Positions 7,889 through 14,768 of a DNA stretch of 64,000 nucleotides are shown here, piece by piece. Made by a program: the position numbers and the translations under genes. Source of the stretch: JADFRG01 sp964590515 (GTDB lineage: Bacteria; Chloroflexota; Anaerolineae; Anaerolineales; E44-bin32). The stretch spans positions 1-64,000 of the forward strand of contig CAZPZD010000007.1 of the NCBI GenBank assembly GCA_964590515.1, read 5' to 3'. Each line of letters starts with the position of its first letter. Position 1 is the stretch's first letter. The notes under the pieces were generated by a model. That model was not told the DNA's origin. It ran no database searches and saw only the letters and a list, made by a program, of their open reading frames with translations.

Positions 7889-8824
7889 TCAGCCGACCTC
7901 GAGCCAGGGTTGTACCTTGGCCCGCACCAGATTCGACAACGTCCGATTCAGCGGCACCGGCACGCCGAGGCGGTCCGCCACCTGGACGACCGCGCCGTTG
8001 ATCGCGTCCACCTCGGTCGGCGCGCCCCGCCGGATGTCCTGCAGCATCGAAGAGACGTTGCTGGCCGTACGGCGGGCCACTTCTTCGACTTGCTCCACCG
8101 GATTCGGGTACGGCAGCTTCACCCCGTTCGCCTCCGCCACTCGGGCGGTTTCGAGGGCGGCCTCTTGCATGATCGCCCGAGCCCCCGGACGAGCAAGCAG
8201 CTCGCCGTTCGGAACCTCGAGCAGTGCGGTCAGGGCGTTAATCCCACAGTTGACGACCAGCTTGCCCCACACCAGGCTCTCGATGTTATCGGCGGGATGC
8301 ACTTCGAAGCCCGCCGTCTGAAGCAGATCTACCAGCGGTTCAAGCCTGGGATGCGGTGCAACGTACGTCGCTCCCGAGCCCCCAACTCGAACTTTCCCGG
8401 GGCCAACCACGGTTGCCCCGACGGTCGTTACCCCCAGCGCGACCCGCTGCGGACCCAATTCAGCCTCGAGCAGCTCCAGGTTTCCGAGCCCGTTCTGGAG
8501 AGTCAGCGCCACTCCCTGCGCGGCCAGGCATTTCGCCAACCGCGCCGCGGCGCGTTGGGTCTGCCACGACTTGACCAGGAACAATGCCAACTCGGCCCCT
8601 TCGCACTCGGCCGGATCCGAACTGGTGCGCACCGATTCTTGAATAAACGAACCGTTTTCCTGCAGGCGGATTCCATCCCTGGCCAAAGCCTCCAGTCCCG
8701 CCGCCCAGGTGCCCAAGAGGGTGACCTCCGCGTGGGGACCCAGGCGGGCACCGAACAGGCCGGCCATTGCGCCGGTGCCGACGATCAAGATCGAAGGCTT
8801 GCCCACTGCACGACCCCCTGCCAC
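7889..8824 (-). CDS. panE: 2-dehydropantoate 2-reductase
   Basis: A 311-residue ketopantoate reductase that uses NADPH to make pantoate. The Rossmann motif is ILIVGTGAMAGLFGARL (residues 12-28). The catalytic lysine lies in LVWGKLVVNCGINALTALL (about 190) and a conserved C-terminal block reads SSMLQDIRRGAPTEVDAINGAVV. The family is ApbA/PanE and length is usual. The ATG lies within the 3' end of panB (about 40-nt overlap), which supports coupled translation in the operon panB-panE-panC. Confidence 0.94.
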   Translation of the reverse strand: MAGGRAVGKPSILIVGTGAMAGLFGARLGPHAEVTLLGTWAAGLEALARDGIRLQENGSFIQESVRTSSDPAECEGAELALFLVKSWQTQRAAARLAKCLAAQGVALTLQNGLGNLELLEAELGPQRVALGVTTVGATVVGPGKVRVGGSGATYVAPHPRLEPLVDLLQTAGFEVHPADNIESLVWGKLVVNCGINALTALLEVPNGELLARPGARAIMQEAALETARVAEANGVKLPYPNPVEQVEEVARRTASNVSSMLQDIRRGAPTEVDAINGAVVQVADRLGVPVPLNRTLSNLVRAKVQPWLEVG

Positions 8825-9663
8825 TCATCCTCCGGCATATCGACGGTATGTTCCGCTGCCGGAAAGGATCTTGCATGCACATCGTCCCGGTACTCCCCAA
8901 TGGCGGCCGCCATCTGCGCGTGCAGGTCCGCATATCGCTTGACGAAGCGGGGCGTGAAGCGGTCGAAGAGGCCGAGGATGTCGTGAATCACCAGGACCTG
9001 TCCATCGCAATTCGGGCCGGCGCCGATCCCGATAGTCGGAATCTGCAGCCGTTCAGACACCAGCCGACCGAGCCGGGCCGGGATACTTTCCAGCACCAGT
9101 GAGAAGCAGCCGGCCTGCTCCAGGATCTCGGCATCTTCGATCAAGCGGATGGCACTGGCCACGGTCTTGGCCTGCGGTCCATAACCTCCCAATTGGTGGA
9201 CGGATTGGGGGGTCAGGCCCAGGTGCCCCTGCACCGGAATGCCGGCGCCCACTATCGCCCGCACCGCCTCCGCCCGTTCCCGCCCGCCCTCTAACTTGAC
9301 CGCGTCCATCCCACCCTCCTGCAGGAAGCGGCCGGCATTCCGTACCGCCCCTTCGACCGAGACCTGGTACGACATGAAGGGCATATCCCCGATCAGCAGC
9401 GAGGTCTTCGCCCCGCGGGCTACCGCCTTGCAGTGATGAAGCATGTCGTCCATCGTGACCGGCAAAGTGTTCTCGTATCCAAGCACCACCATGCCGAGGG
9501 AATCGCCCACCAGAATCACATCGATGCCGGCCCGATCGACCGCCTGGGCGGTGGCGTAATCATAGGCGGTCAGCATCGTGATGATCTCGCCCTTCGACTT
9601 CTTGAGCCGAATGGCCTTCGTGCTGACCTTCTTGCGTTCGGTGGGGGGTGCGGCTGCAGACAT
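8785..9663 (-). CDS. panB: 3-methyl-2-oxobutanoate hydroxymethyltransferase
   Basis: A 292-residue PanB that transfers a hydroxymethyl group from 5,10-methylene-THF to ketoisovalerate, giving ketopantoate. Signatures are MLTAYDYATAQ, VILVGDSLGMVVLGY, GIPVQGHLGLTPQSVHQLGGY and IGIGAGPNCDGQVLVIHDILGLF. I choose ATG 9661-9663 because GGAGGAGA lies just upstream; an in-frame upstream start would lie in the leader, before the terminator-like hairpin at 9703-9735. It is the first gene of the pantothenate/CoA operon. Confidence 0.96.
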   Translation of the reverse strand: MSAAAPPTERKKVSTKAIRLKKSKGEIITMLTAYDYATAQAVDRAGIDVILVGDSLGMVVLGYENTLPVTMDDMLHHCKAVARGAKTSLLIGDMPFMSYQVSVEGAVRNAGRFLQEGGMDAVKLEGGRERAEAVRAIVGAGIPVQGHLGLTPQSVHQLGGYGPQAKTVASAIRLIEDAEILEQAGCFSLVLESIPARLGRLVSERLQIPTIGIGAGPNCDGQVLVIHDILGLFDRFTPRFVKRYADLHAQMAAAIGEYRDDVHARSFPAAEHTVDMPEDEWQGVVQWASLRS

Positions 9664-9702
9664 GGCTATCTCCTCCTGCGAGTGAGACGCGCGGGCGCAG
9701 GG

Positions 9703-9735
9703 AAAAAAAAGCCCCGCCCGGGCCATGGGTGGGAC
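9703..9735 (-). terminator. Terminator-like hairpin inside the panB leader
   Basis: On the minus strand CCCACCC and GGGCGGG flank a 7-nt loop and are followed by eight consecutive T residues (9703-9710). The element lies between the putative panB promoter (about 9800) and the panB ATG (9663), in the same orientation. It is therefore placed to act as an attenuator of the operon rather than as its end. The central A/C pair is a mismatch. No known riboswitch was recognised upstream. Confidence 0.6.
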
Positions 9736-9795
9736 AGCAGAAACGCTTTGCTTACCCTGCCGTCTCGGTCGGAGCCCGATCCAAGCGACGGGGGG

Positions 9796-9825
9796 ATTAT
9801 ATCGTAGAACTTAGAGGGGGACTAA
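9796..9825 (-). promoter_or_regulatory. panB: Putative promoter of the pan/coa operon
   Basis: A consensus -10 TATAAT (9796-9801, minus strand) with a weak -35-like TTAGTC (9820-9825) about 18 nt upstream. It lies at the end of the upstream hydrolase gene. Transcription would start near 9789 and give a leader of about 125 nt before panB. Confidence 0.55.
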
Positions 9826-10478
9826 TGGGACGAACGGAGGAAGACCACCAGGTCGGCCACCGCCCGGCCGACCGCTTCCATGGAAGCGGACAGGTCGCCT
9901 GGGACATCCAGGCTGTGATCGGCGCCTTCGATCAACGCCAGCTCAAAGGGCCTTTGCGCCTGCAGCCGCTCCAGTATCTCGGCAGAATAGTAGCGGTCGT
10001 GAGTTCCCACGGCGAGGTAGGCCGCCTGGCTGGTCCTCACAAAGAAAGGGTCAAAGAACGGAGTCCCGAGGGCCGGCGTCAGGTAGGCGGCCCGGGCGGC
10101 AGCCAGCTCCGACCGATTGGCGCACAGATACGCTACGATTCCCGCCCCCAGTGACTTCCCGATCAGCCCGATTCGCGGGTATTGGCGGCTTTGCATGGCC
10201 GCCCGGATGGCCGCCTCACATTCCAATACCAAACTCTCTAACCCCTCCTCGAACGGTTCCCGCATCGCGGTCTGGAATCCGTAGCTGACGGCCAGGGTAT
10301 CCCAGCCTCCTGCGCCTAGCAGCTTGGCCGGATAGTAGAGCAGGGGACCGTCCACCCCGTAGTGATTCCCGGGGAAGATGACCAGCAGCCCGGCCGCGCT
10401 CTCCGGATGCCGGTAGAACTTGTGGACCAGGGGGCGTCCATCGGCGGTCCTCAGCGGCAGCGAGACCAGCTCAGCCAT
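9822..10478 (-). CDS. Alpha/beta hydrolase
   Basis: A 218-residue alpha/beta-hydrolase fold protein. The nucleophile elbow is GKSLGAG (Ser at about 109). A late Asp in VGTHDRYYS and a His in EGADHSLDVPGD complete a plausible Ser-Asp-His triad. No signal peptide, so probably cytoplasmic. Substrate unknown: dienelactone-hydrolase-like or esterase. It is transcribed in the same direction as the TolB-like gene upstream and the pan operon downstream, and its stop overlaps the panB promoter region. Confidence 0.78.
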   Translation of the reverse strand: MAELVSLPLRTADGRPLVHKFYRHPESAAGLLVIFPGNHYGVDGPLLYYPAKLLGAGGWDTLAVSYGFQTAMREPFEEGLESLVLECEAAIRAAMQSRQYPRIGLIGKSLGAGIVAYLCANRSELAAARAAYLTPALGTPFFDPFFVRTSQAAYLAVGTHDRYYSAEILERLQAQRPFELALIEGADHSLDVPGDLSASMEAVGRAVADLVVFLRSSH

Positions 10479-10553
10479 CGGGCATCGGGCGGCGCATTCG
10501 GCAGCCGCCGAGATCCGGGAGGGTAAGCTCTGGTGCCGGCTCGCCTACCCGGG

Positions 10554-11927
10554 CTAGGGGATCCACTTCGGTAGATACCCTCCCTCCACCAATAGAAGGG
10601 AGGCCGACCCTTGCAAGTCGGTCAACCATATTTCCGCCGGCAGGTTGGGATCGACGGAGCTCGCTCGCATGTAGGCGAGGGAAGCCGAATCCGGGTGCCA
10701 GGTGATCGAGGAATGGTTGAAGTCCGGCTCGTCGCTCAAAGCTCGGGCCTCGGTCCCATCCGATCGCATCAGCCAGAGCTGACGTCCGGGCGTCCAGCGT
10801 TCGTCGAGATATTTGCGCCCGAACGCGATCCACTCCCCGTCCGGTGAGTAAGCAGGCGATGCGTCCTCCACTGAGCCGATGCTGAGGTCCTGCCGGATAG
10901 AAGATTCTGGCTCTACCCGAAACAGGTGACTGGAGAAATCAGTTCCCAAAGCACTCGATGGTTCATCGGCGAAGACGATTTCGGGGAGCAGCAGATACTC
11001 GCCGTTCGGCGACCAGGCACCAAGCAAGCCCAGTCCATTGGGGATCATGTTGATCGGAATCAGACTCTCCGGGCGAATGAGGCCGACAGCCTGCAGCGAA
11101 CCGTTGTAAAACGACAGCAGGCCGTTAGGTGACCAGATCGGAGAGCTGGTGACCTGACCCGGTGGCGGGACCTGCACCGGTTCGGCGCCCTGCTCCAGGC
11201 TTAGCAGCCAGACCTGGCGCGGTCCCGGAATTCGCCCCCCCGAATCGCTGGTTTGCCATTCGAACCGTTCGTAGGCCAGCAGGTCGCCCGCCGGCGAAAG
11301 GGCGGGGGCCTGGCACCGGCTGGCAGCCGGGCACTCCAATACCAAGCGGTCCTCTTGAGTGATTAGATCCAGGCGGCGCAACTCGGAGGTCCCGTCCGTG
11401 CGCAGCGCAGCATAGACGATCGAACTCCCATCCCGAGCAGGGGTGTACTCAAGCACCCCTGCCTCGCTCTGAGTCAGGCGCGCCCGCTCCCCGCTGGTCA
11501 GGGTCAACAGATACAGGTCGGCTGTGCCATCCGCGGGCCACAAGAACGCCAGCCGCGACTCGCCAGTCTTGAACGACCCCCGGAAAGTTTGGAGCATCGG
11601 CAGGAATCGGATAGAGCGTGGTCCGGCCGCCAGCCGCACGACGATTTCCTGTCCGGCCGGCCACGGCTCGAGCGGCTCGAACCGCAGGGTATTCCCCTCC
11701 CAGCTGGTCCGGCCAGGAACCTCCGGGCTGACCTCAAAGCGAGTCTCGACCGAGACCCGGTCCATGGGCCGGTTGAACTGCAGTCGGATCGGAGCGAGGC
11801 TCGCGACGTGGGGACTGTCCGGATTCGGGCTGAAGCCCGTTACCCGGGGGGCAGCGAGAGTTGCCACGAGCAGGAGTCCCACGAAGAGACCCAACCCGCC
11901 AAAAAAAGTCCTGCGTCTGCTTCGCAT
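10554..11927 (-). CDS. Anchored Ig-like plus TolB-type beta-propeller protein
   Basis: A 457-residue secreted or membrane-anchored protein. A basic N-terminus and one hydrophobic segment (about 8-28) are followed by a bacterial Ig-like (Big_5) domain, with FSPNPDSPHVASLAPIRLQFNRPMD, at about 32-110. Then comes a six-bladed-type propeller with PD40/WD40-like repeats such as SPAGDLLAYERFEW, SPNGEYLLLPEI, SPDGEWIAFGRK and HPDSASLAYMRA. ATG 11925-11927 is preferred over the TTG two codons upstream. No lipobox cysteine is seen. A periplasm/envelope binding role is likely; the ligand is unknown. Confidence 0.8.
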   Translation of the reverse strand: MRSRRRTFFGGLGLFVGLLLVATLAAPRVTGFSPNPDSPHVASLAPIRLQFNRPMDRVSVETRFEVSPEVPGRTSWEGNTLRFEPLEPWPAGQEIVVRLAAGPRSIRFLPMLQTFRGSFKTGESRLAFLWPADGTADLYLLTLTSGERARLTQSEAGVLEYTPARDGSSIVYAALRTDGTSELRRLDLITQEDRLVLECPAASRCQAPALSPAGDLLAYERFEWQTSDSGGRIPGPRQVWLLSLEQGAEPVQVPPPGQVTSSPIWSPNGLLSFYNGSLQAVGLIRPESLIPINMIPNGLGLLGAWSPNGEYLLLPEIVFADEPSSALGTDFSSHLFRVEPESSIRQDLSIGSVEDASPAYSPDGEWIAFGRKYLDERWTPGRQLWLMRSDGTEARALSDEPDFNHSSITWHPDSASLAYMRASSVDPNLPAEIWLTDLQGSASLLLVEGGYLPKWIP

Positions 11928-11951
11928 CGTCAAATTGAATTGTCGGCCGGG

Positions 11952-13007
11952 CTAGCTCGCGCTGAGCTGCACTTTGAGGTCTTCGATCGCCAACACGGGA
12001 GTTGGGTCCACGCCATAGGCCATCGCCAAGTAGTAGGCGAGGTAGTCTCCCATGTGCAGGCCGGTCCATTGCTGGGCCAGCCGGGACGGCCCGGGGCACT
12101 CGATGATGTCAGTGTTGAATCCTTCGAGCATCAAGACGTGGCGGGTGGCTTCCAGTCGCTTCAGATTGCGGGGATGGTTAAAGGAAGAGCGCAGGAAGAC
12201 CACCATCGTCGGACCGATCATCGCCTTGGGGTGTTCCACCCCGGCCACCATATTGTGATCGGCTTCCGGCAATTCTTCGAACTGGGCCATGGCCTTGGCG
12301 ATCTCGGCGATCTGGGTCCGCCAGCGGCGGGCTACCGGCGCCATCAAGTCGGCCCCCAGGATTGTCGGCCAGCGGTCCATGAGCTGGCCGGCCATCCGCT
12401 TGGCCAGATTCTTGGCAACCGGGACCTGGGCCCGGATCGAGACCGCTTGTTCCCGCATGGCCTGAAGGGTCAGGTCCAGTTCACTCGGACCAGTTTCCAC
12501 AACCCCCAGCCGGACCAGGGCTCCAAGCAGCAGGCCAAACGAGAATCCCACAGCCGCCCGCGGCTGCCCGGCATGTTCAAAAAGCCAGAGCGGCACGGAC
12601 GCCGCTTCGGCCCGCTTGGCGAGTAAGCCGCCGGTGGTCACAGCCAGCGCACTCGCACCTGCCTGAATGGCCTTATCGAAGGCGGAAAGCGTCTCTTCAG
12701 TATTCCCGGAGTGGGAGGAGGCGATCAGCAAGGTGCCGGGGCCGACGAACCGAGGCAGGTCGTAATTGCGCCAGATCAGGATCGGAACTTTTGCGGTTGG
12801 AGCAGCGTAGGCGGCCAGCAGGTCTGCCCCGATGGCCGAGCCGCCCATCCCGGCGATCACGACCTGCCGAAGCGGTTCAAGGCTGGGGAGTGGGAGCACC
12901 TGGCTGAGCTTCCAGGCAGTTTGGAGCTGCGCCGGCAGGCCGTCGATCTCAGCCAACATGTCCTGGGGATCAAGCTGGGCGAACCGCTCAGGCTGGTCGA
13001 GGATCAC
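11952..13007 (-). CDS. Bifunctional phosphoglucose/phosphomannose isomerase
   Basis: A 351-residue SIS-domain sugar isomerase of the archaeal/bacterial PGI-PMI type, interconverting glucose-6-P or mannose-6-P with fructose-6-P. The sugar-phosphate-binding SIS motifs are VVIAGMGGSAIGADLLAAYA (about 48-67) and LLIASSHSGNTEETLSAFDKA (about 92-112). The C-terminal half has the family block LPEADHNMVAGVEHPKAMIGPTMVV. The start overlaps the rsmI stop by 4 nt (ATGA). Confidence 0.93.
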   Translation of the reverse strand: MILDQPERFAQLDPQDMLAEIDGLPAQLQTAWKLSQVLPLPSLEPLRQVVIAGMGGSAIGADLLAAYAAPTAKVPILIWRNYDLPRFVGPGTLLIASSHSGNTEETLSAFDKAIQAGASALAVTTGGLLAKRAEAASVPLWLFEHAGQPRAAVGFSFGLLLGALVRLGVVETGPSELDLTLQAMREQAVSIRAQVPVAKNLAKRMAGQLMDRWPTILGADLMAPVARRWRTQIAEIAKAMAQFEELPEADHNMVAGVEHPKAMIGPTMVVFLRSSFNHPRNLKRLEATRHVLMLEGFNTDIIECPGPSRLAQQWTGLHMGDYLAYYLAMAYGVDPTPVLAIEDLKVQLSAS

Positions 13008-13825
13008 TCTCGCTCCCCAGCGAGGCGGTAGACGGTGCTGCGCGGCCAGCCGGCTTCGGCAGCCACTTCCCGGGCGGCCTCGGACCGCCGCAGCCCTTGC
13101 GCAATCCGCCGCGCGACGGCTTCCCGGACGGCCTGCTCATCCCATTCGACATCCGAACGGGTGCCCCCGATCACGAGGGTGATTTCACCCCGCGGCTCGC
13201 TGGACTCAAAATGGAGGCGGACCTGCTCCAGCGTTCCGCGCACGATCTCTTCATGCAGCTTGGTCAGTTCGCGGCAGACCGCGATCGGTCGTTGCGAGCC
13301 GAAGATCCGCTCCATGGCCGCTAAGGTCGATCGCAATCGGTGCGGAACGTCGAACGCCAAGGTCGTTCGGGGCTCGCCGAGCAACTCCTTCAGGAGGCGG
13401 TCCAATTCGCCCGTCTTGCGGGGCAGGTATCCCAGAAAGACAAAGCGGTCGGTCGGCAGACCGGAGGCCACCAGCGCAGCAATTGGCGCCGCCGGACCCG
13501 GGATTGGGGAAACTTGGTGACCACCCGCGACCGCCGCCTGCACCAGTTCGTATCCAGGATCCGAGAGCCCCGGCGTCCCGGCATCCGAGACCAGCGCCAC
13601 GCTGCCGGCCTCGAGTCGCTGCAGCAGCTCAGGCAGCCGCGCCTGCTTGTTATTTTCGTGGTAACTGAGCAGCGGGGTCTTGATCTGGTAGCGAGTGAGC
13701 AGCTTGCGGGTTTGGCGGGTGTCTTCCGCTGCGATCAGCTGAACCTCCTTTAGGATTCGCAGCGCCCGCAGGGTAATGTCCTCCAGGTTGCCGATCGGAG
13801 TTGCAACCAGAAATAAAATGCCCAC
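13004..13825 (-). CDS. rsmI: 16S rRNA (cytidine-1402-2'-O)-methyltransferase
   Basis: A 273-residue RsmI that methylates C1402 of 16S rRNA using SAM. Signatures: LFLVATPIGNLEDITLRAL, IAAEDTRQTRKLL, SYHENN and LVSDAGTPGLSDPG. The C-terminal helix-turn-helix RRSEAAREVAAEAGWPRSTVYRL is the usual RsmI tail. I place the start at GTG 13823-13825, where the family N-terminus begins; an upstream ATG would add 14 unrelated residues. No Shine-Dalgarno is present. A TACAAT box ends 6 nt before the GTG, which would make the transcript leaderless. Confidence 0.94.
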   Translation of the reverse strand: MGILFLVATPIGNLEDITLRALRILKEVQLIAAEDTRQTRKLLTRYQIKTPLLSYHENNKQARLPELLQRLEAGSVALVSDAGTPGLSDPGYELVQAAVAGGHQVSPIPGPAAPIAALVASGLPTDRFVFLGYLPRKTGELDRLLKELLGEPRTTLAFDVPHRLRSTLAAMERIFGSQRPIAVCRELTKLHEEIVRGTLEQVRLHFESSEPRGEITLVIGGTRSDVEWDEQAVREAVARRIAQGLRRSEAAREVAAEAGWPRSTVYRLAGERE

Positions 13826-13831
13826 CCGCGT

Positions 13832-13837
13832 ATTGTA
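13832..13837 (-). promoter_or_regulatory. rsmI: -10 box of a probable leaderless rsmI promoter
   Basis: TACAAT on the minus strand with exactly 6 nt before the GTG start at 13825, so the predicted first transcribed base is the start codon itself. No recognisable -35 element or Shine-Dalgarno is seen. Confidence 0.55.
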
Positions 13838-13859
13838 GCAGAGCGACTTCTTCGCTCGC

Positions 13860-13905
13860 TGCGGCAAAGAAAAGGGCCCGTGGCAGGTTGCTCACCACGG
13901 GCCCT
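13860..13905 (-). terminator. Intrinsic terminator of the cold-shock protein gene
   Basis: A perfect 11-bp stem, 13873-13883 paired with 13895-13905, with an 11-nt loop. On the minus strand it is followed by TTTCTTTGCC. It lies between the cold-shock gene and rsmI, which therefore needs its own promoter (seen at 13832). Confidence 0.8.
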
Positions 13906-13924
13906 CAGTTTGCGTTTGAGCCGT

Positions 13925-14434
13925 TCAGGCTACGAGGTCTGGAGCCTCCCCCTCGGATCCATTGTCGGATTCACTCCCGGATCCACCCTCGGAGCCACCC
14001 TCGGAGCCATCCTCGGAGCCANNNNNNNNNNNNNNNNNNNNNNNNNNNNNNNNNNNNNNNNNNNNNNNNNNNNNNNNNNNNNNNNNNNNNNNNNNNNNNN
14101 NNNNNNNNNNNNNNNNNNNNNCCTCGGAGCCACCCTCGGAGCCATCCTCGGAGCCATCCTCGGAGCCATCCTCCATCCCTTCATCGGTCGGTTCGGCAGT
14201 CCCGGAGGTAGCCTCAGTCCCCTGATCCCGCACGGCCACGGCCTGCGGGCCCTTCTCGGTGTCCTCGACGACGAAGGAAACTCGCTGGTCCTTTTCCAAG
14301 TTGCGGTAACCCTCCCCCTCGATCCCGGTAAAGTGCACGAAGATTTCCTTCTCGTCATCATCCGGTGCAAGAAAACCGTAACCCTTCACCCGGCTGAACC
14401 ACTTAACCGTGCCGGACTTGCGGTTGCCTTCCAT
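13925..14434 (-). CDS. Cold-shock-domain protein with acidic repeat tail (contains assembly gap)
   Basis: The N-terminal about 67 residues are a cold-shock nucleic-acid-binding domain: SGTVKWFSRVKGYGFLAPDDD (RNP1-like KGYGFL), EIFVHFTGIEGEGYRNL (RNP2-like FVHF) and QRVSFVVEDTEKGPQAVAV. After it comes a low-complexity tail of tandem four-residue units EDGS/EGGS that continues across the 100-N gap and ends SEGEAPDLVA. The true tail length is unknown because the gap lies in the repeat. Start ATG 14432-14434. Acidic Gly/Ser tails could modulate RNA binding or phase behaviour (inference). Frame after the gap was chosen because it keeps the EDGS pattern. Confidence 0.85.
   Translation of the reverse strand: MEGNRKSGTVKWFSRVKGYGFLAPDDDEKEIFVHFTGIEGEGYRNLEKDQRVSFVVEDTEKGPQAVAVRDQGTEATSGTAEPTDEGMEDGSEDGSEDGSEGGSEXXXXXXXXXXXXXXXXXXXXXXXXXXXXXXXXXXGSEDGSEGGSEGGSGSESDNGSEGEAPDLVA
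13985..14175 (-). repeat. 12-bp tandem repeat encoding EDGS/EGGS
   Basis: Repeats of a 12-bp unit, read on the plus strand as GGAGCCATCCTC or GGAGCCACCCTC, run up to both sides of the N gap and encode the acidic tail of the cold-shock protein. The same run of about 34 bases is found at both contig edges, so the two contigs may overlap and the real gap may be smaller or larger than 100. Confidence 0.85.
14022..14121. other. Assembly gap (100 N) in a tandem repeat
   Basis: Exactly 100 N, a scaffolder's nominal length. It falls inside the 12-bp repeat of the cold-shock gene, a classic short-read assembly break. Confidence 0.97.
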
Positions 14435-14589
14435 AGTCCTGTCCCCTCCGTACAAGGACCGGTCGCTGGCTTCGGCGAGCTAGACCCGGTCCCCCGCTAC
14501 ACCGGGCGCAGGATAGCACAGGTGAATGCCTCCGTCAACGCACTGTTCGGGGGGGTGTGATAAACTGTTCGCCACAATCAGACCTGGAA

Positions 14590-14704
14590 CTCATCCAGAG
14601 AGGCGGAGGGACCGGCCCTGTGAAGCCTCGGCAACCACCGATAATCGGATGGTGCCAATTCCGGCAGAAGCTGCGGCTCAACCGCAGCCGCACTGGGAGA
14701 TGAG
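14590..14704 (+). ncRNA. SAM-I (S-box) riboswitch
   Basis: The conserved S-box pattern is visible. P1 is CTCATC (14590-14595) paired with GATGAG (14699-14704). Next come AGAGAGGCGGAGGGA, the GTGAAGCCTCGGCAACC kink-turn/P2 block, a GGTGCCAATTCCGGCAGA P3-J3/4 block and a P4 stem GCTGCGGCTCAACCGCAGC. SAM-I RNAs bind S-adenosylmethionine and turn off methionine genes by favouring a terminator; one follows at 14719. It sits directly upstream of metE, as expected. Confidence 0.95.
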
Positions 14705-14718
14705 CGAGTATCAACCCT

Positions 14719-14743
14719 GGCCCCTCTCAGAGGGGCCTTAATT
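14719..14743 (+). terminator. metE: Expression-platform terminator of the SAM-I riboswitch
   Basis: GGCCCCT (14719-14725), loop CTCAG, AGGGGCC (14731-14737), then TTAATT. The pyrimidine-rich 5' arm can alternatively pair with the AGAGAGG in the P1/P2 region, giving the usual either/or switch. The T tract is short. Confidence 0.8.
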
Positions 14744-14768
14744 ATTGCGGTCAGTCGGAAAGGCGGCC

